A stretch of DNA of 64,000 bases from Bradyrhizobium jicamae. GTDB lineage: Bacteria; Pseudomonadota; Alphaproteobacteria; Rhizobiales; Xanthobacteraceae. The notes beneath the pieces were generated by a model that was not told the origin of the DNA, made no database searches, and saw nothing but the letters and a program-made list of their open reading frames with translations. Shown piece after piece: positions 16,201-24,250 of the stretch. The translations under genes and the position numbers were made by a program. Within the stretch, counting starts at the first letter, position 1. Every line of letters starts with the position of its first letter. The DNA is taken from assembly GCF_018130215.1 (NCBI RefSeq), contig NZ_JAFCKQ010000014.1, positions 62,001 to 126,000 on the forward strand. Direction: 5' to 3'.

Positions 16201-16378
16201 TGCAGCTGAGTGCAGCATGAATTGGAGAGCGGTTTCGGACAACCGTCCATTTTAAGATATTGAATTATTTATATATTTCAGTAGGTGGAAGGAATTGGGG
16301 GGCGATCGAGGCGCGGCGCCTGCAACATAATTGCTGCAGATTTGTTGCAGCTGAAATTCGTTCTGTTGCAATGCAACA
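16201..16378. promoter_or_regulatory. TGCA-core repeats upstream of mnmE (possible operator array)
   Basis: The heptamer TGCAACA or its reverse occurs four times in 58 bases (16321, 16343, 16364, 16372). The last two form a perfect palindrome TGTTGCA-A-TGCAACA (16364-16378). Additional CTGCAG/GTGCAG cores lie at 16200 and 16210, and an AT-rich tract is at 16251-16280. Seven TGCA words occur in 178 bases. I infer a regulator-binding region controlling mnmE or the rho-mnmE gap; the regulator is unknown. This also accounts for the 310-base gap 16133-16442, in which I see no gene. Confidence 0.4.
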
Positions 16379-16442
16379 TATCGCGGGACAGATTGGGACC
16401 ACAATCGCGTTGCCTTCGCAACGGCTCGGGAACAAATAGGCG

Positions 16443-17777
16443 ATGCATCCGCGTGACCAAACCATCTTTGCCCTGTCCTCTGGGCGACCGCCGAGCGCTA
16501 TCGCGATCGTCAGGGTTTCTGGGCCAATGGCCGAGACGGTCGTTTCCCGGCTGGCTGGCCGGATGCCGGTGCCACGCATGGCGACGCGCGCGCTTCTCCA
16601 CGGTCAGGATCAGCGGCCGATCGATGACGCCGTCGTGCTGTGGTTTCCAGGTCCCGCGAGTGCGACCGGCGAGGACGTCGCCGAATTCCATGTCCACGGA
16701 GGGCGTGCGGTCCTCGCCGCACTGTTCAATGCGCTCGCGGCATTTGAGAATGTGCGCGCCGCCGAGCCCGGTGAATTCACCCGCCGGGCCTTTGAGAATG
16801 GCAAGCTCGATCTGACCGAGGCCGAAGGCCTGGACGATCTCATCCATGCCGACACCGAGCGGCAGCGGCGCCAGGCTCTGCGCCAGTTGAAAGGCCTGCT
16901 TGGCGATCGGGCGCGCGACTGGCGCGAGCGGATCATTGCGGCGTCGGCGCTGATCGAGGCCGGGATCGATTTCTCCGACGAGGGCGACGTGCCCGCCGAG
17001 CTGATCGCGCCGGCGCTGGCGAAGGTCGAATCGCTGCGCGACGAGATCCGGAATGTGCTTGCCGCCCAGGGTCAAAGTGAACGGCTGCGCGACGGACTGG
17101 TGGTCGCCATTGCTGGTCCACCGAACGTCGGCAAATCGACCCTCATCAACCAGCTCGCGCGGCGCGACGTCGCGATCGTCTCGCCGCATGCCGGAACCAC
17201 GCGCGACGTGATCGAAGTGCAGCTCGATCTCGACGGCTATCCCGTCACGGTCATAGATACCGCCGGCATTCGCGAGACGGATGATCCAGTCGAGCAGGAA
17301 GGCGTGCGTCGCGCACGGCTACGCGCCGACGAAGCCGATCTCGTGCTGTGGCTGGCGGACGGTGCAGGTGAGGTGGGTGCGCATGACGGAGCGGCGCCGG
17401 TCTGGCTGGTGCGCAACAAGATCGATCTTGACGCGATGCGGCCGAACGAGCCGGGCGAGGGGAGTGTACGGCCCGAATTCGGGATCTCGGCGGCGCGCGG
17501 CGACGGTCTTCCGGAACTGATCAAGGCCCTGGTTGGCTTCGCCCACGATTATTTTGGCACGAGCGAGGGCGGCTTGATTGGCCGAGCCCGACAGCGCAAA
17601 TTGCTGCAGGAGACAGCTGAGTCGCTCAGCCGCAGCCTCGATGTGATCGAATTGGGCGAGGAACTCGCCGCCGAAGAGCTCCGCCGGGCGGCTATGTCCC
17701 TCGGCCGGCTGCTGGGCCGGGTCGACGTCGAGGACATCCTCGACGTGATTTTCCGGGAATTCTGTGTAGGCAAGTAA
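16443..17777 (+). CDS. mnmE: tRNA-modification GTPase MnmE
   Basis: With MnmG it installs 5-carboxymethylaminomethyl (or related) groups on U34 of tRNAs. It has 444 residues. The N-terminal folate-binding domain begins DQTIFALSSGRPPSAIAIVRVSG. G1 GPPNVGKSTL is near residue 224 and G2 TTRDV near 249. G3 DTAGI is near residue 268, G4 is NKID near 325, and the C-terminal FCVGK carries the conserved Cys. The usual mnmG partner follows 190 bases downstream, with three parS sites between them. Confidence 0.97.
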   Translation: MHPRDQTIFALSSGRPPSAIAIVRVSGPMAETVVSRLAGRMPVPRMATRALLHGQDQRPIDDAVVLWFPGPASATGEDVAEFHVHGGRAVLAALFNALAAFENVRAAEPGEFTRRAFENGKLDLTEAEGLDDLIHADTERQRRQALRQLKGLLGDRARDWRERIIAASALIEAGIDFSDEGDVPAELIAPALAKVESLRDEIRNVLAAQGQSERLRDGLVVAIAGPPNVGKSTLINQLARRDVAIVSPHAGTTRDVIEVQLDLDGYPVTVIDTAGIRETDDPVEQEGVRRARLRADEADLVLWLADGAGEVGAHDGAAPVWLVRNKIDLDAMRPNEPGEGSVRPEFGISAARGDGLPELIKALVGFAHDYFGTSEGGLIGRARQRKLLQETAESLSRSLDVIELGEELAAEELRRAAMSLGRLLGRVDVEDILDVIFREFCVGK

Positions 17778-17806
17778 TAATACTTCATTCGCAGCTCGGA
17801 CGGCTT

Positions 17807-17822
17807 CGTTTCACGTGAAACA
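17807..17822. other. parS site 1 (15 of 16 matches)
   Basis: CGTTTCACGTGAAACA differs from the canonical ParB-binding palindrome TGTTTCACGTGAAACA only at the first base. It lies 30 bases after the mnmE stop and is one of three sites in the mnmE-mnmG gap. Confidence 0.93.
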
Positions 17823-17851
17823 TCGGCCTCGGAAGGGCTTGGAAAGTTCCG

Positions 17852-17867
17852 TGTTTCACGTGAAACG
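17852..17867. other. parS site 2 (15 of 16 matches)
   Basis: TGTTTCACGTGAAACG, one mismatch at the last base to the 16-base parS consensus. It is 45 bases (centre to centre) from site 1 and 43 from site 3. Confidence 0.93.
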
Positions 17868-17894
17868 CATCTGAGGTCCAAGTTGGGTGCCCTT

Positions 17895-17910
17895 TGTTTC
17901 ACGTGAAACA
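17895..17910. other. parS site 3 (perfect match)
   Basis: TGTTTCACGTGAAACA, an exact match to the canonical parS 16-mer. It lies 58 bases before the mnmG start. An upstream in-frame ATG (17887) would put this site inside the mnmG reading frame, another reason to prefer the later start. Confidence 0.96.
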
Positions 17911-17967
17911 GTCGACCTTTCAACTTCGTTCTTCCGGCATTCATCACTCCGCGATAGAAGTCCCGCC

Positions 17968-19851
17968 ATGAACTCTCGGGCGGACACATTTGATGTCATC
18001 GTCATCGGCGGCGGCCATGCCGGCTGCGAGGCCGCGAGCGCTGCTGCCCGGATGGGCGCGAAGACGGTACTGGTGACCCACCGGTTCGCGACCGTCGGCG
18101 CGATGTCCTGCAACCCCGCCATCGGCGGGCTTGGAAAGGGGCACCTGGTACGTGAGGTCGATGCGCTCGATGGCCTGATGGGCCGGGTTGCGGATGCCGG
18201 AGGCATTCAGTTCCGGATGCTCAATCGGCGGAAGGGTCCGGCCGTCCGCGGGCCTCGGGCGCAGGCGGACCGCAAGCTTTATGCCGCGGCGATGCAGGCC
18301 GCGATTGCAGAAACCGCCAATCTGAGCGTGGTTGAGGGCGAGGCCGACGAGCTGATCGTCGCGGAGCGCCGCGTCACCGGCATTCGCCTTGGTGATGGAC
18401 GTCTCTTCGCTGCCGGCGCCGTCGTGATCACGACCGGGACCTTTCTACGCGGCCTGATCCATCTCGGCGAGGAGAATTGGCCGGCCGGCCGGGTCGGCGA
18501 GGCGCCGGCGATGGGTCTTTCCAAGTCTTTCGAGCAGGCCGGGTTCACCTTGGGACGGCTCAAGACCGGAACACCGCCGCGACTCGATGGGACCACGATC
18601 GACTGGTCGGTGGTCGAGATGCAGCCGGGCGATGATCCTCCGGAGCCGTTTTCGGTGATGACTGACCGGATCACGAACCCGCAGATCCAGTGCGGCATAA
18701 CCCGGACCACACCCGCCACCCATGACGTGATCCGGGCCAATGTCCATCGCTCACCGATGTATTCCGGCCAGATCAAGAGCACCGGACCCCGCTATTGTCC
18801 GTCGATCGAGGACAAGATCGTCCGCTTCGGAGATCGCGACGGCCACCAGATCTTCCTGGAGCCGGAAGGGCTCGACGACACCACGGTCTATCCGAACGGC
18901 ATCTCGACCTCGCTGCCGGAGGAGGTTCAGCTCGCGATCCTCGCCAGCATTCCCGGCCTTGAGCGGGTGAAGATGGTGCGACCAGGTTATGCGATCGAAT
19001 ATGATCACGTTGATCCGCGGGAGCTCGATCCGACCCTGCAGACCAAGCGGCTCAAGGGCCTTTTCCTGGCGGGTCAGATCAACGGTACCACGGGGTACGA
19101 AGAAGCAGCCGGGCAGGGCATCGTTGCGGGGCTCAATGCTGCATTGGCCGCTGGCAGCGTCGATCCGATCGTGTTTGATCGTGCGGATGGCTATCTCGGG
19201 GTGATGATCGACGACCTCGTGACCCGCGGGATCACTGAGCCCTATCGGATGTTCACTTCGCGGGCTGAGTATCGGCTGACGTTGCGGGCTGACAATGCGG
19301 ATCAGCGGCTGACCAGCAAAGGCATTGCGCTCGGCTGCGTCGGGGCGGCGCGCACGGAGCGCCATCGGGCCAAGATGGCGGCGCTGGAGACAGCGAAGAT
19401 GCTGGCGCGGTCGCTGTCGATCACGCCGAACGAAGCCGCAAAGCACGGCCTGTCTCTGAACCGGGATGGCCACCGCCGCTCGGCCTTTGAGCTGCTGGCC
19501 TATCCGGAGATCGAGTGGTCCGCGGTCCAGGCGATTTGGCCGGAACTGGCGGCCGTTGAGCCTGATATTGCGGTGCATCTCGAGATCGATGCCAAATACG
19601 ATGTGTATCTGAAGCGCCAGACCGCCGACGTCGATGCCTTCCGTCGCGACGAGGGGCTGGTTCTGACCGACATCGACTATGCCGACGTCCCCGGCCTCTC
19701 GAACGAAGCGCGTGCCAAGCTCCAGAAGGCGCAGCCGCGGACGGTCGGGCAGGCGGGTCGCATCGACGGCATGACGCCGGCGGCATTGGGGATTCTGGCG
19801 GCCTATCTGCGACGCGAGGCGCGGCGCAAGGGTGCCAGGGCGTCGGCCTGA
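17968..19851 (+). CDS. mnmG: tRNA uridine-5-carboxymethylaminomethyl(34) synthesis enzyme MnmG
   Basis: FAD-dependent partner of MnmE in wobble-uridine modification. From the ATG at 17968 (MNSRADTFDVIVIGGGHAGC) it has 627 residues, normal for MnmG. The FAD-binding GGGHAGCEAA is near residue 14, followed by SCNPAIGGLGKGHLVREVDALDG. The second family signature QINGTTGYEEAAGQG is near residue 370. The C-terminal helical domain binds MnmE and tRNA. Nearby parS sites and the rsmG-parAB order are typical of origin-proximal DNA. The NAD and tRNA-binding regions appear intact. Confidence 0.98.
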   Translation: MNSRADTFDVIVIGGGHAGCEAASAAARMGAKTVLVTHRFATVGAMSCNPAIGGLGKGHLVREVDALDGLMGRVADAGGIQFRMLNRRKGPAVRGPRAQADRKLYAAAMQAAIAETANLSVVEGEADELIVAERRVTGIRLGDGRLFAAGAVVITTGTFLRGLIHLGEENWPAGRVGEAPAMGLSKSFEQAGFTLGRLKTGTPPRLDGTTIDWSVVEMQPGDDPPEPFSVMTDRITNPQIQCGITRTTPATHDVIRANVHRSPMYSGQIKSTGPRYCPSIEDKIVRFGDRDGHQIFLEPEGLDDTTVYPNGISTSLPEEVQLAILASIPGLERVKMVRPGYAIEYDHVDPRELDPTLQTKRLKGLFLAGQINGTTGYEEAAGQGIVAGLNAALAAGSVDPIVFDRADGYLGVMIDDLVTRGITEPYRMFTSRAEYRLTLRADNADQRLTSKGIALGCVGAARTERHRAKMAALETAKMLARSLSITPNEAAKHGLSLNRDGHRRSAFELLAYPEIEWSAVQAIWPELAAVEPDIAVHLEIDAKYDVYLKRQTADVDAFRRDEGLVLTDIDYADVPGLSNEARAKLQKAQPRTVGQAGRIDGMTPAALGILAAYLRREARRKGARASA

Positions 19852-19867
19852 CGTTTCACGTGAAACA
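19852..19867. other. parS site 4 (15 of 16 matches)
   Basis: CGTTTCACGTGAAACA begins directly at the mnmG stop (TGA ends at 19851) and lies in the mnmG-rsmG gap. One mismatch to the parS consensus. Confidence 0.93.
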
Positions 19868-19973
19868 CGGTAGGCCCCTGGCCTATCAGAGGTCATTGCG
19901 AGGTCCATCGTTCCCCGGAACGGCCATCATGGATTGTTTCGCTACGCTTTCGAACGGATCGGCGATCGAACGA

Positions 19974-20639
19974 ATGGCTCCAACATCGCATCCCGCAACT
20001 GTTGCTGTCTCGGCGCCCGACAAAGGCGCGGCGCTCGCGCTCACCCCTGTTTCACGTGAAACGGAAGCGCGGCTGGACCGGTACGTCGCGCTCCTCCTGG
20101 AGTGGCAGGCCAAGACCAACCTCGTGGCGCCATCGACGCTTCCAAATCTCTGGACCCGCCATATCTCCGACTCGCTGCAGCTCCTGAGCTTGGCGCCATT
20201 GGCCAAATCCTGGGTCGACCTCGGCAGTGGCGGCGGCTTTCCGGGTGTGGTGCTGGCCTGCGCATTGGCTGAGGTGCCCGGTGCCTCGATCCACCTGGTC
20301 GAGCGAATCGCCAAGAAGGCCGCCTTCCTGCGCGAAGCGATTCGCGTCACCGCCGCGCCGGGGACTGTGCATCTGGCTGATATCGGGGATACTGTGGATA
20401 GAATCTCTGGTCCGATCGATTGCGTCACCGCGCGGGCGCTGGCTCCATTACATCAACTCATCGGCTTCGCGGAGCCGTGGGTCAGAAGGGGCGCGAGAGC
20501 GCTGTTTTTGAAAGGTCAAGATGTAGAGGCTGAATTGACCGAGGCCACTAAATATTGGAATATTCAGCCAGAACTTCATGCCAGCCGCACCGGCGGACAC
20601 GGCTGGATCGTCGAGCTCGGGTCAATCGAGCGGCGCTAG
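19974..20639 (+). CDS. rsmG: 16S rRNA m7G527 methyltransferase RsmG
   Basis: SAM-dependent methylation of 16S rRNA G527. Taking the ATG at 19974 gives 221 residues. An earlier ATG would add 38 residues reading through non-conserved DNA. Motifs: VSRETEARLDRYVALLLEWQAKTNL near residue 25, NLWTRHISDSLQLL, and the SAM-binding SWVDLGSGGGFPGVVLA near residue 80. VERIAKKAAFLRE and TARALAPL follow. The segment PVSRET is encoded by a parS site. The TAG is at 20637-20639, and parA follows 31 bases later. Confidence 0.95.
   Translation: MAPTSHPATVAVSAPDKGAALALTPVSRETEARLDRYVALLLEWQAKTNLVAPSTLPNLWTRHISDSLQLLSLAPLAKSWVDLGSGGGFPGVVLACALAEVPGASIHLVERIAKKAAFLREAIRVTAAPGTVHLADIGDTVDRISGPIDCVTARALAPLHQLIGFAEPWVRRGARALFLKGQDVEAELTEATKYWNIQPELHASRTGGHGWIVELGSIERR
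20048..20063. other. parS site 5 within the rsmG coding sequence (15 of 16 matches)
   Basis: TGTTTCACGTGAAACG inside rsmG, encoding part of PVSRET. It is the rightmost of five sites spread over about 2.26 kb. Being inside a gene it is constrained by both ParB binding and protein coding. Confidence 0.92.
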
Positions 20640-20670
20640 GGGGCTCCGCACCAGCAAATGGTATTTTGGT

Positions 20671-21522
20671 ATGACCGTGATGGACGAGGTTTATCAAGAG
20701 GATAGGGCGCCCCGAGCGCCAGCCCATCCGCGCATCCTCGCGCTCGCCAACCAGAAGGGCGGCGTCGGCAAGACCACCACAGCGATCAATCTCGGCACGG
20801 CACTCGCTGCGATTGGCGAACGCGTCCTGGTCGTCGATCTCGATCCCCAAGGCAACGCCTCGACCGGCCTCGGCATCGACCGTCGCAACCGCAACTGCTC
20901 GACCTATGACGTGCTGATCGGCGAGGCGCCGCTGCGCGACGCCGTGGTCGCGACCGCGGTACCGCGGCTGCACATCGCGGCTTCCACCATGGATCTCTCC
21001 GGCCTCGAGCTCGAGCTCGGCACCACGCCCGGCCGCGCCTTCCGGCTGCGCGATGCGATCGCGGCGCTCAACACCAACGTCTCGCCGGACTCCGACTACA
21101 CCTATGTGCTGATCGACTGCCCGCCGTCGCTCAACCTGCTCACCGTGAACGCGATGGCGGCCTCGGATGCGATCCTGGTGCCGCTGCAGTGCGAGTTCTT
21201 CGCGCTCGAAGGCCTGTCGCAATTGCTGCAGACCGTGGAGCAGGTGCGCTCGACGCTCAATCCGAACCTGTCGATCCACGGCATCGTGCTGACCATGTTC
21301 GACTCGCGCAACAACCTCTCCAACCAGGTCGTCGCCGACGTGCGCCAGTTCATGGGCGCCAAGGTCTACAACACCATGATCCCGCGCAACGTCCGCATTT
21401 CGGAAGCGCCGTCCTACGGCAAGCCGGTGCTGGTCTACGATCTCAAATGCGTTGGCAGCGATGCGTATCTGAAGCTCGCGACCGAGGTGATCCAGCGCGA
21501 GCGCGAGCTGCGCACGCACTGA
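20671..21522 (+). CDS. parA: Chromosome partitioning ATPase ParA
   Basis: Deviant Walker ATPase that moves ParB-parS complexes to segregate the origin. From the ATG at 20671 (MTVMDEVYQ) it has 283 residues. The deviant Walker A KGGVGKTTTAINLGTALA is near residue 30, switch I DLDPQGNASTGLG near residue 57, and Walker B LIDCPPSLNLLTVNA near residue 145. PLQCEFFALEGLSQLL follows. It is chromosomal-type (no N-terminal HTH). The frame runs 31 codons further upstream over the end of rsmG, but the later ATG gives the family length. Confidence 0.97.
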   Translation: MTVMDEVYQEDRAPRAPAHPRILALANQKGGVGKTTTAINLGTALAAIGERVLVVDLDPQGNASTGLGIDRRNRNCSTYDVLIGEAPLRDAVVATAVPRLHIAASTMDLSGLELELGTTPGRAFRLRDAIAALNTNVSPDSDYTYVLIDCPPSLNLLTVNAMAASDAILVPLQCEFFALEGLSQLLQTVEQVRSTLNPNLSIHGIVLTMFDSRNNLSNQVVADVRQFMGAKVYNTMIPRNVRISEAPSYGKPVLVYDLKCVGSDAYLKLATEVIQRERELRTH

Positions 21523-21531
21523 TGATGCGTC

Positions 21532-21608
21532 GGATGGGTGGAGCGAAGCGATACCCGTCCTCGCCGCCCGCAAACAGAGCGATGGGTTTCGCTTCGCTCT
21601 ATCCATCC
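21532..21608. repeat. Dispersed palindromic repeat between parA and parB
   Basis: An imperfect inverted repeat: left arm 21532-21556 (GGATGGGTGGAGCGAAGCGA, then taccc) and right arm 21584-21608 (GGGTTTCGCTTCGCTCTATC, then catcc). The GGATGGGT-AGCGAAGCG motif recurs between genes in Bradyrhizobium. It splits the parA-parB operon and may alter ParA:ParB expression through mRNA processing. Confidence 0.7.
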
Positions 21609-21666
21609 TACGATTCCTAGATTTAAGTCCGGAGTACTGCGCGTGAATCCAAGGGAGCTGGCAACA

Positions 21667-22554
21667 ATGGCTGATGAAGCGCGTTCGCGACTGGGACGCG
21701 GGCTTGCAAGCCTGATCGGGGATGTCGGCGGCGAGGCCGCGCATGTCGAGCGGCCGCGTACGCAGCGCAAGGTGCCGATCGAATTCCTCAAGGCCAATCC
21801 GCGCAACCCGCGGCGCACCTTCGCCGATGCCGAACTCGGCGAGCTCGCCGAGTCGATCAAGCAGCGCGGCGTGATCCAGCCGATCGTGGTGCGCGCGATC
21901 AAGGGTGTGCAGGATCGCTACGAGATCATCGCCGGCGAGCGCCGCTGGCGCGCCTCGCAGCTCGCCGGCCTGCACGAAGTGCCGATCGTGCCGGTCGAGG
22001 TCGGCGACTCCGACGCGCTCGAGATCATGATCATCGAGAACGTCCAGCGCGAAGACCTCAACGCGATGGAAGAGGCGCAGGGCTATCACGCGCTCGCCGA
22101 CGAGTTCAAACGCAGCCAGGAGGACATCGCCCGGATCGTCGGCAAGAGCCGCAGCCACGTCGCCAACATGATGCGGCTGACCAGGCTGCCGGCCGAGGTG
22201 CAGGCGCTGATCGCCAGGGGAGATCTCTCCGCCGGTCACGCCCGCGCGCTGATCGGCGTGCCCGATCCGCTGGCTGCAGCGAAGCGCATCGTCGCCGAAG
22301 GCCTCAACGTCCGCCAGGCCGAGGCGCTGGCGCATGAAGAGGGTGTGCCGGAGCGCAAGCCGCAGAAGGCACGCTCTGGCGCCGCGGCCAAGGCCAGCAA
22401 GGATGCCGACACCATCGCGCTGGAGAAGCGCGTCAGCGATGCGCTCGGCCTTGCCGTCACCGTCAGCCATCGCGATCCCGGCGGCACCGTCCAGATCAGC
22501 TATCGCAACCTCGAGCAGCTCGACGAGGTGGTGCGGCGGCTGGAGGGCGGTTAG
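21667..22554 (+). CDS. parB: Chromosome partitioning protein ParB
   Basis: CTP-dependent DNA clamp that loads at parS and spreads. From the ATG at 21667 (GGGAG ahead) it has 295 residues. The N-terminal RSRLGRGLASLIGD is the ParA-interacting motif. IEFLKANPRNPRRTF and ELAESIKQRGVIQPIVVR follow, then the CTP-binding GERRWRASQLAG near residue 95. ENVQREDLNAMEEA and the HTH with GKSRSHVANMMRLTRLP near residue 160 bind parS. A C-terminal dimerisation domain ends VVRRLEGG. A longer frame from a GTG at 21643 or ATG at 21538 crosses a repeat and is unlikely. Confidence 0.97.
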   Translation: MADEARSRLGRGLASLIGDVGGEAAHVERPRTQRKVPIEFLKANPRNPRRTFADAELGELAESIKQRGVIQPIVVRAIKGVQDRYEIIAGERRWRASQLAGLHEVPIVPVEVGDSDALEIMIIENVQREDLNAMEEAQGYHALADEFKRSQEDIARIVGKSRSHVANMMRLTRLPAEVQALIARGDLSAGHARALIGVPDPLAAAKRIVAEGLNVRQAEALAHEEGVPERKPQKARSGAAAKASKDADTIALEKRVSDALGLAVTVSHRDPGGTVQISYRNLEQLDEVVRRLEGG

Positions 22555-22561
22555 CCATTCT

Positions 22562-22651
22562 GTCATTCCGGGGTACGTGTCAGCGCGAACCCGGAATCTC
22601 GCGCCATTACCTCTGGATTCCGGGGTCATGCTTCGCATGTCCCGGAATGAC
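22562..22651. repeat. Dispersed palindromic repeat between parB and holA
   Basis: GTCATTCCGGG (22562-22572) pairs with CCCGGAATGAC (22641-22651), with a further GAACCCGGAATC / GGATTCCGGGGTC pairing inside. The same family appears at 52552-52631. It lies between convergent genes and could cap both mRNAs. Confidence 0.75.
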
Positions 22652-22661
22652 TCATTCAAAC

Positions 22662-23690
22662 TCACCCCCTTCGCTTCGCATTCGCCGCGATCGAGAGCAG
22701 CGCGCGCTGTCCGATCACGGCGGCGAGCGAGGCCTGCTTGCGCATGTCGAGCGCCGCAGTCGCGAGCTGATCGATGATCGTGACCAGGCGCGGCGCGCTG
22801 AAATTGCGCAGGGCGATCTCGACCGCCGGCTTGCGCGAGAAGTGCAGTCGCGGAAATCCGCCCTCGAGCACGGCCGATGCAGGCGTCCCATCGGCGATCG
22901 CGAGCGCCGACTTGTGCAGCCATGCCGCCTGGCGCTGCGCGGCCGAGATGATCACGCCGGGATAGGTGCCGGCCACCATCGCTTTCGCGAACTCGCTCTC
23001 GACCAGCGCGGCGTTGCCGGCGAAGGCTCCGTCGACGATCGGGTCGAGCTTCAGGTCGGAGGCGTCGGAGACGACAGTCATGACATCGTCGAGCGTGATC
23101 TCGCCCTTGCCGTGAGCGAACAGCGCGAGCTTGCGCAGCTCGTTGCGCGAGGCCTGGCGGTCACCGCCGAGCAGCGACATCAGGACCGCGCGCGCGTCCT
23201 GCGAGAGCCGCAGATTCGAGACACGCAGTTCGTCCTCGATCAGTTTCGCCAGGTCGCGCTCGGTGTCGGGATAGCAGCCGATCGCGACGGCGTTTTTCGC
23301 GCGCTCGCAGGCCTTGCGCAGCGGCGATTCCGGCCGCAGCTCGCCGGCCTCGATGACGATCCGGCAATCCTTCAACGGCGAATCGGCGAGCGTATCGACG
23401 CCGCTGGCAAAATTGCGCGAGCCGGCGCGGACGCGGATGGCGCGGCGGCCGCCGAACAGCGGCACCGTCATTGCCTCGTCGACCAGGCGCGACGGTTCCG
23501 CGGCGAGCTCGTCGCCATCGAGCCGCACCAGCGAAAAGGGATCGTTGGGATCGTCGACGGCCGAGGCCATCAGCGCGTCGGCGCGCTCGCGCACGAGGCC
23601 GGCGTCCGGTCCGTAAAGCAGGATGATCGGCCGGCCGGCGTCGGGCCGGGCGAGGAAGCTGTCGATCTCTTTTCCGCGAAGCGCGACCAA
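22662..23690 (-). CDS. holA: DNA polymerase III delta subunit
   Basis: Clamp-loader subunit that opens the beta clamp. 342 residues. ALRGKEIDSFLARPD, ILLYGPDAGLVRERADAL near residue 25, LVDEAMTVPLFGGRRAIRV near residue 70 and QASRNELRKLALFAHGKGEIT near residue 180 are typical of HolA. The best start is a TTG at 23690 (VALRGKEID); no ATG is available nearby, and the upstream lptE stop is 8 bases away. It is the third gene of the leftward leuS-lptE-holA operon, an order conserved in alphaproteobacteria. Confidence 0.93.
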   Translation of the reverse strand: MVALRGKEIDSFLARPDAGRPIILLYGPDAGLVRERADALMASAVDDPNDPFSLVRLDGDELAAEPSRLVDEAMTVPLFGGRRAIRVRAGSRNFASGVDTLADSPLKDCRIVIEAGELRPESPLRKACERAKNAVAIGCYPDTERDLAKLIEDELRVSNLRLSQDARAVLMSLLGGDRQASRNELRKLALFAHGKGEITLDDVMTVVSDASDLKLDPIVDGAFAGNAALVESEFAKAMVAGTYPGVIISAAQRQAAWLHKSALAIADGTPASAVLEGGFPRLHFSRKPAVEIALRNFSAPRLVTIIDQLATAALDMRKQASLAAVIGQRALLSIAANAKRRG

Positions 23691-23698
23691 TGCGGCGA

Positions 23699-24250
23699 TC
23701 AGGTTCCGGTGGCGAAATAGGAGGCGAGCCGGGTCTGGATGTTGTCGGCGATCTCCTGCGCGGCACGGTCCTCGGCATCGCGCAGGGCGCGCGCGCGGGC
23801 GAAGCGTTGATAGGAGCCCGGCATGTCATACGACACGCGCGAGAAGGTCGTGCCGGTCATGACCGACTTGTTGGTTGCGATCTCGACCAGGTTGAACTGC
23901 GCGTCGATGTTGTAGTTTTCGCTGGTCGGCAAGGCGGTATTCGGATCGATCATCAGCGACGAGCGGCCGCTGTTGAATCTCAGCACCAGCCGGTGGGTCG
24001 GCGCCATTCCGGTGGCGTTGCCGTAAAGCTTGAAGGCGAGCGCATTGCGGATCTCGACGCCGACGCGGGCCTCGCGCGAGGCATTGGCCTTGTCGACCGG
24101 CGGAACCTCGACGCCCATCAGCCTTTCGCGCAGGCCGGGAGTGCCGTCGGTATGCTCGGCATACATCGGCTGGAAGCAGCCGGCCGTCATCGCGGCCAAG
24201 GCGGCCACGGCAACCAGCCGGGCGACGATCCTGATCCTAGCCGACGACAT
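23699..24250 (-). CDS. lptE: LPS-assembly lipoprotein LptE
   Basis: Outer-membrane lipoprotein that plugs the LptD barrel for lipopolysaccharide export. It has 183 residues and a signal peptide (MSSARIRIVARLVAVAALAA) with the lipobox AMTAGC, giving a lipidated Cys near residue 25. FQPMYAEHTDG follows, a usual beginning of alphaproteobacterial LptE. The mature part (VEIRNALAFKLYG, AQFNLVEIATNKSVMTG, RARALRDAEDRAAQEIADNI) matches the family. It overlaps the leuS end by 14 bases and is followed by holA. Confidence 0.92.
   Translation of the reverse strand: MSSARIRIVARLVAVAALAAMTAGCFQPMYAEHTDGTPGLRERLMGVEVPPVDKANASREARVGVEIRNALAFKLYGNATGMAPTHRLVLRFNSGRSSLMIDPNTALPTSENYNIDAQFNLVEIATNKSVMTGTTFSRVSYDMPGSYQRFARARALRDAEDRAAQEIADNIQTRLASYFATGT

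Noticed and set aside
20548..22923. 791-residue leftward frame opposite parA, parB and the end of rsmG
   Set aside because: Antisense shadow of high-GC coding sequence with no domain and no start signals; parA and parB are unambiguous.
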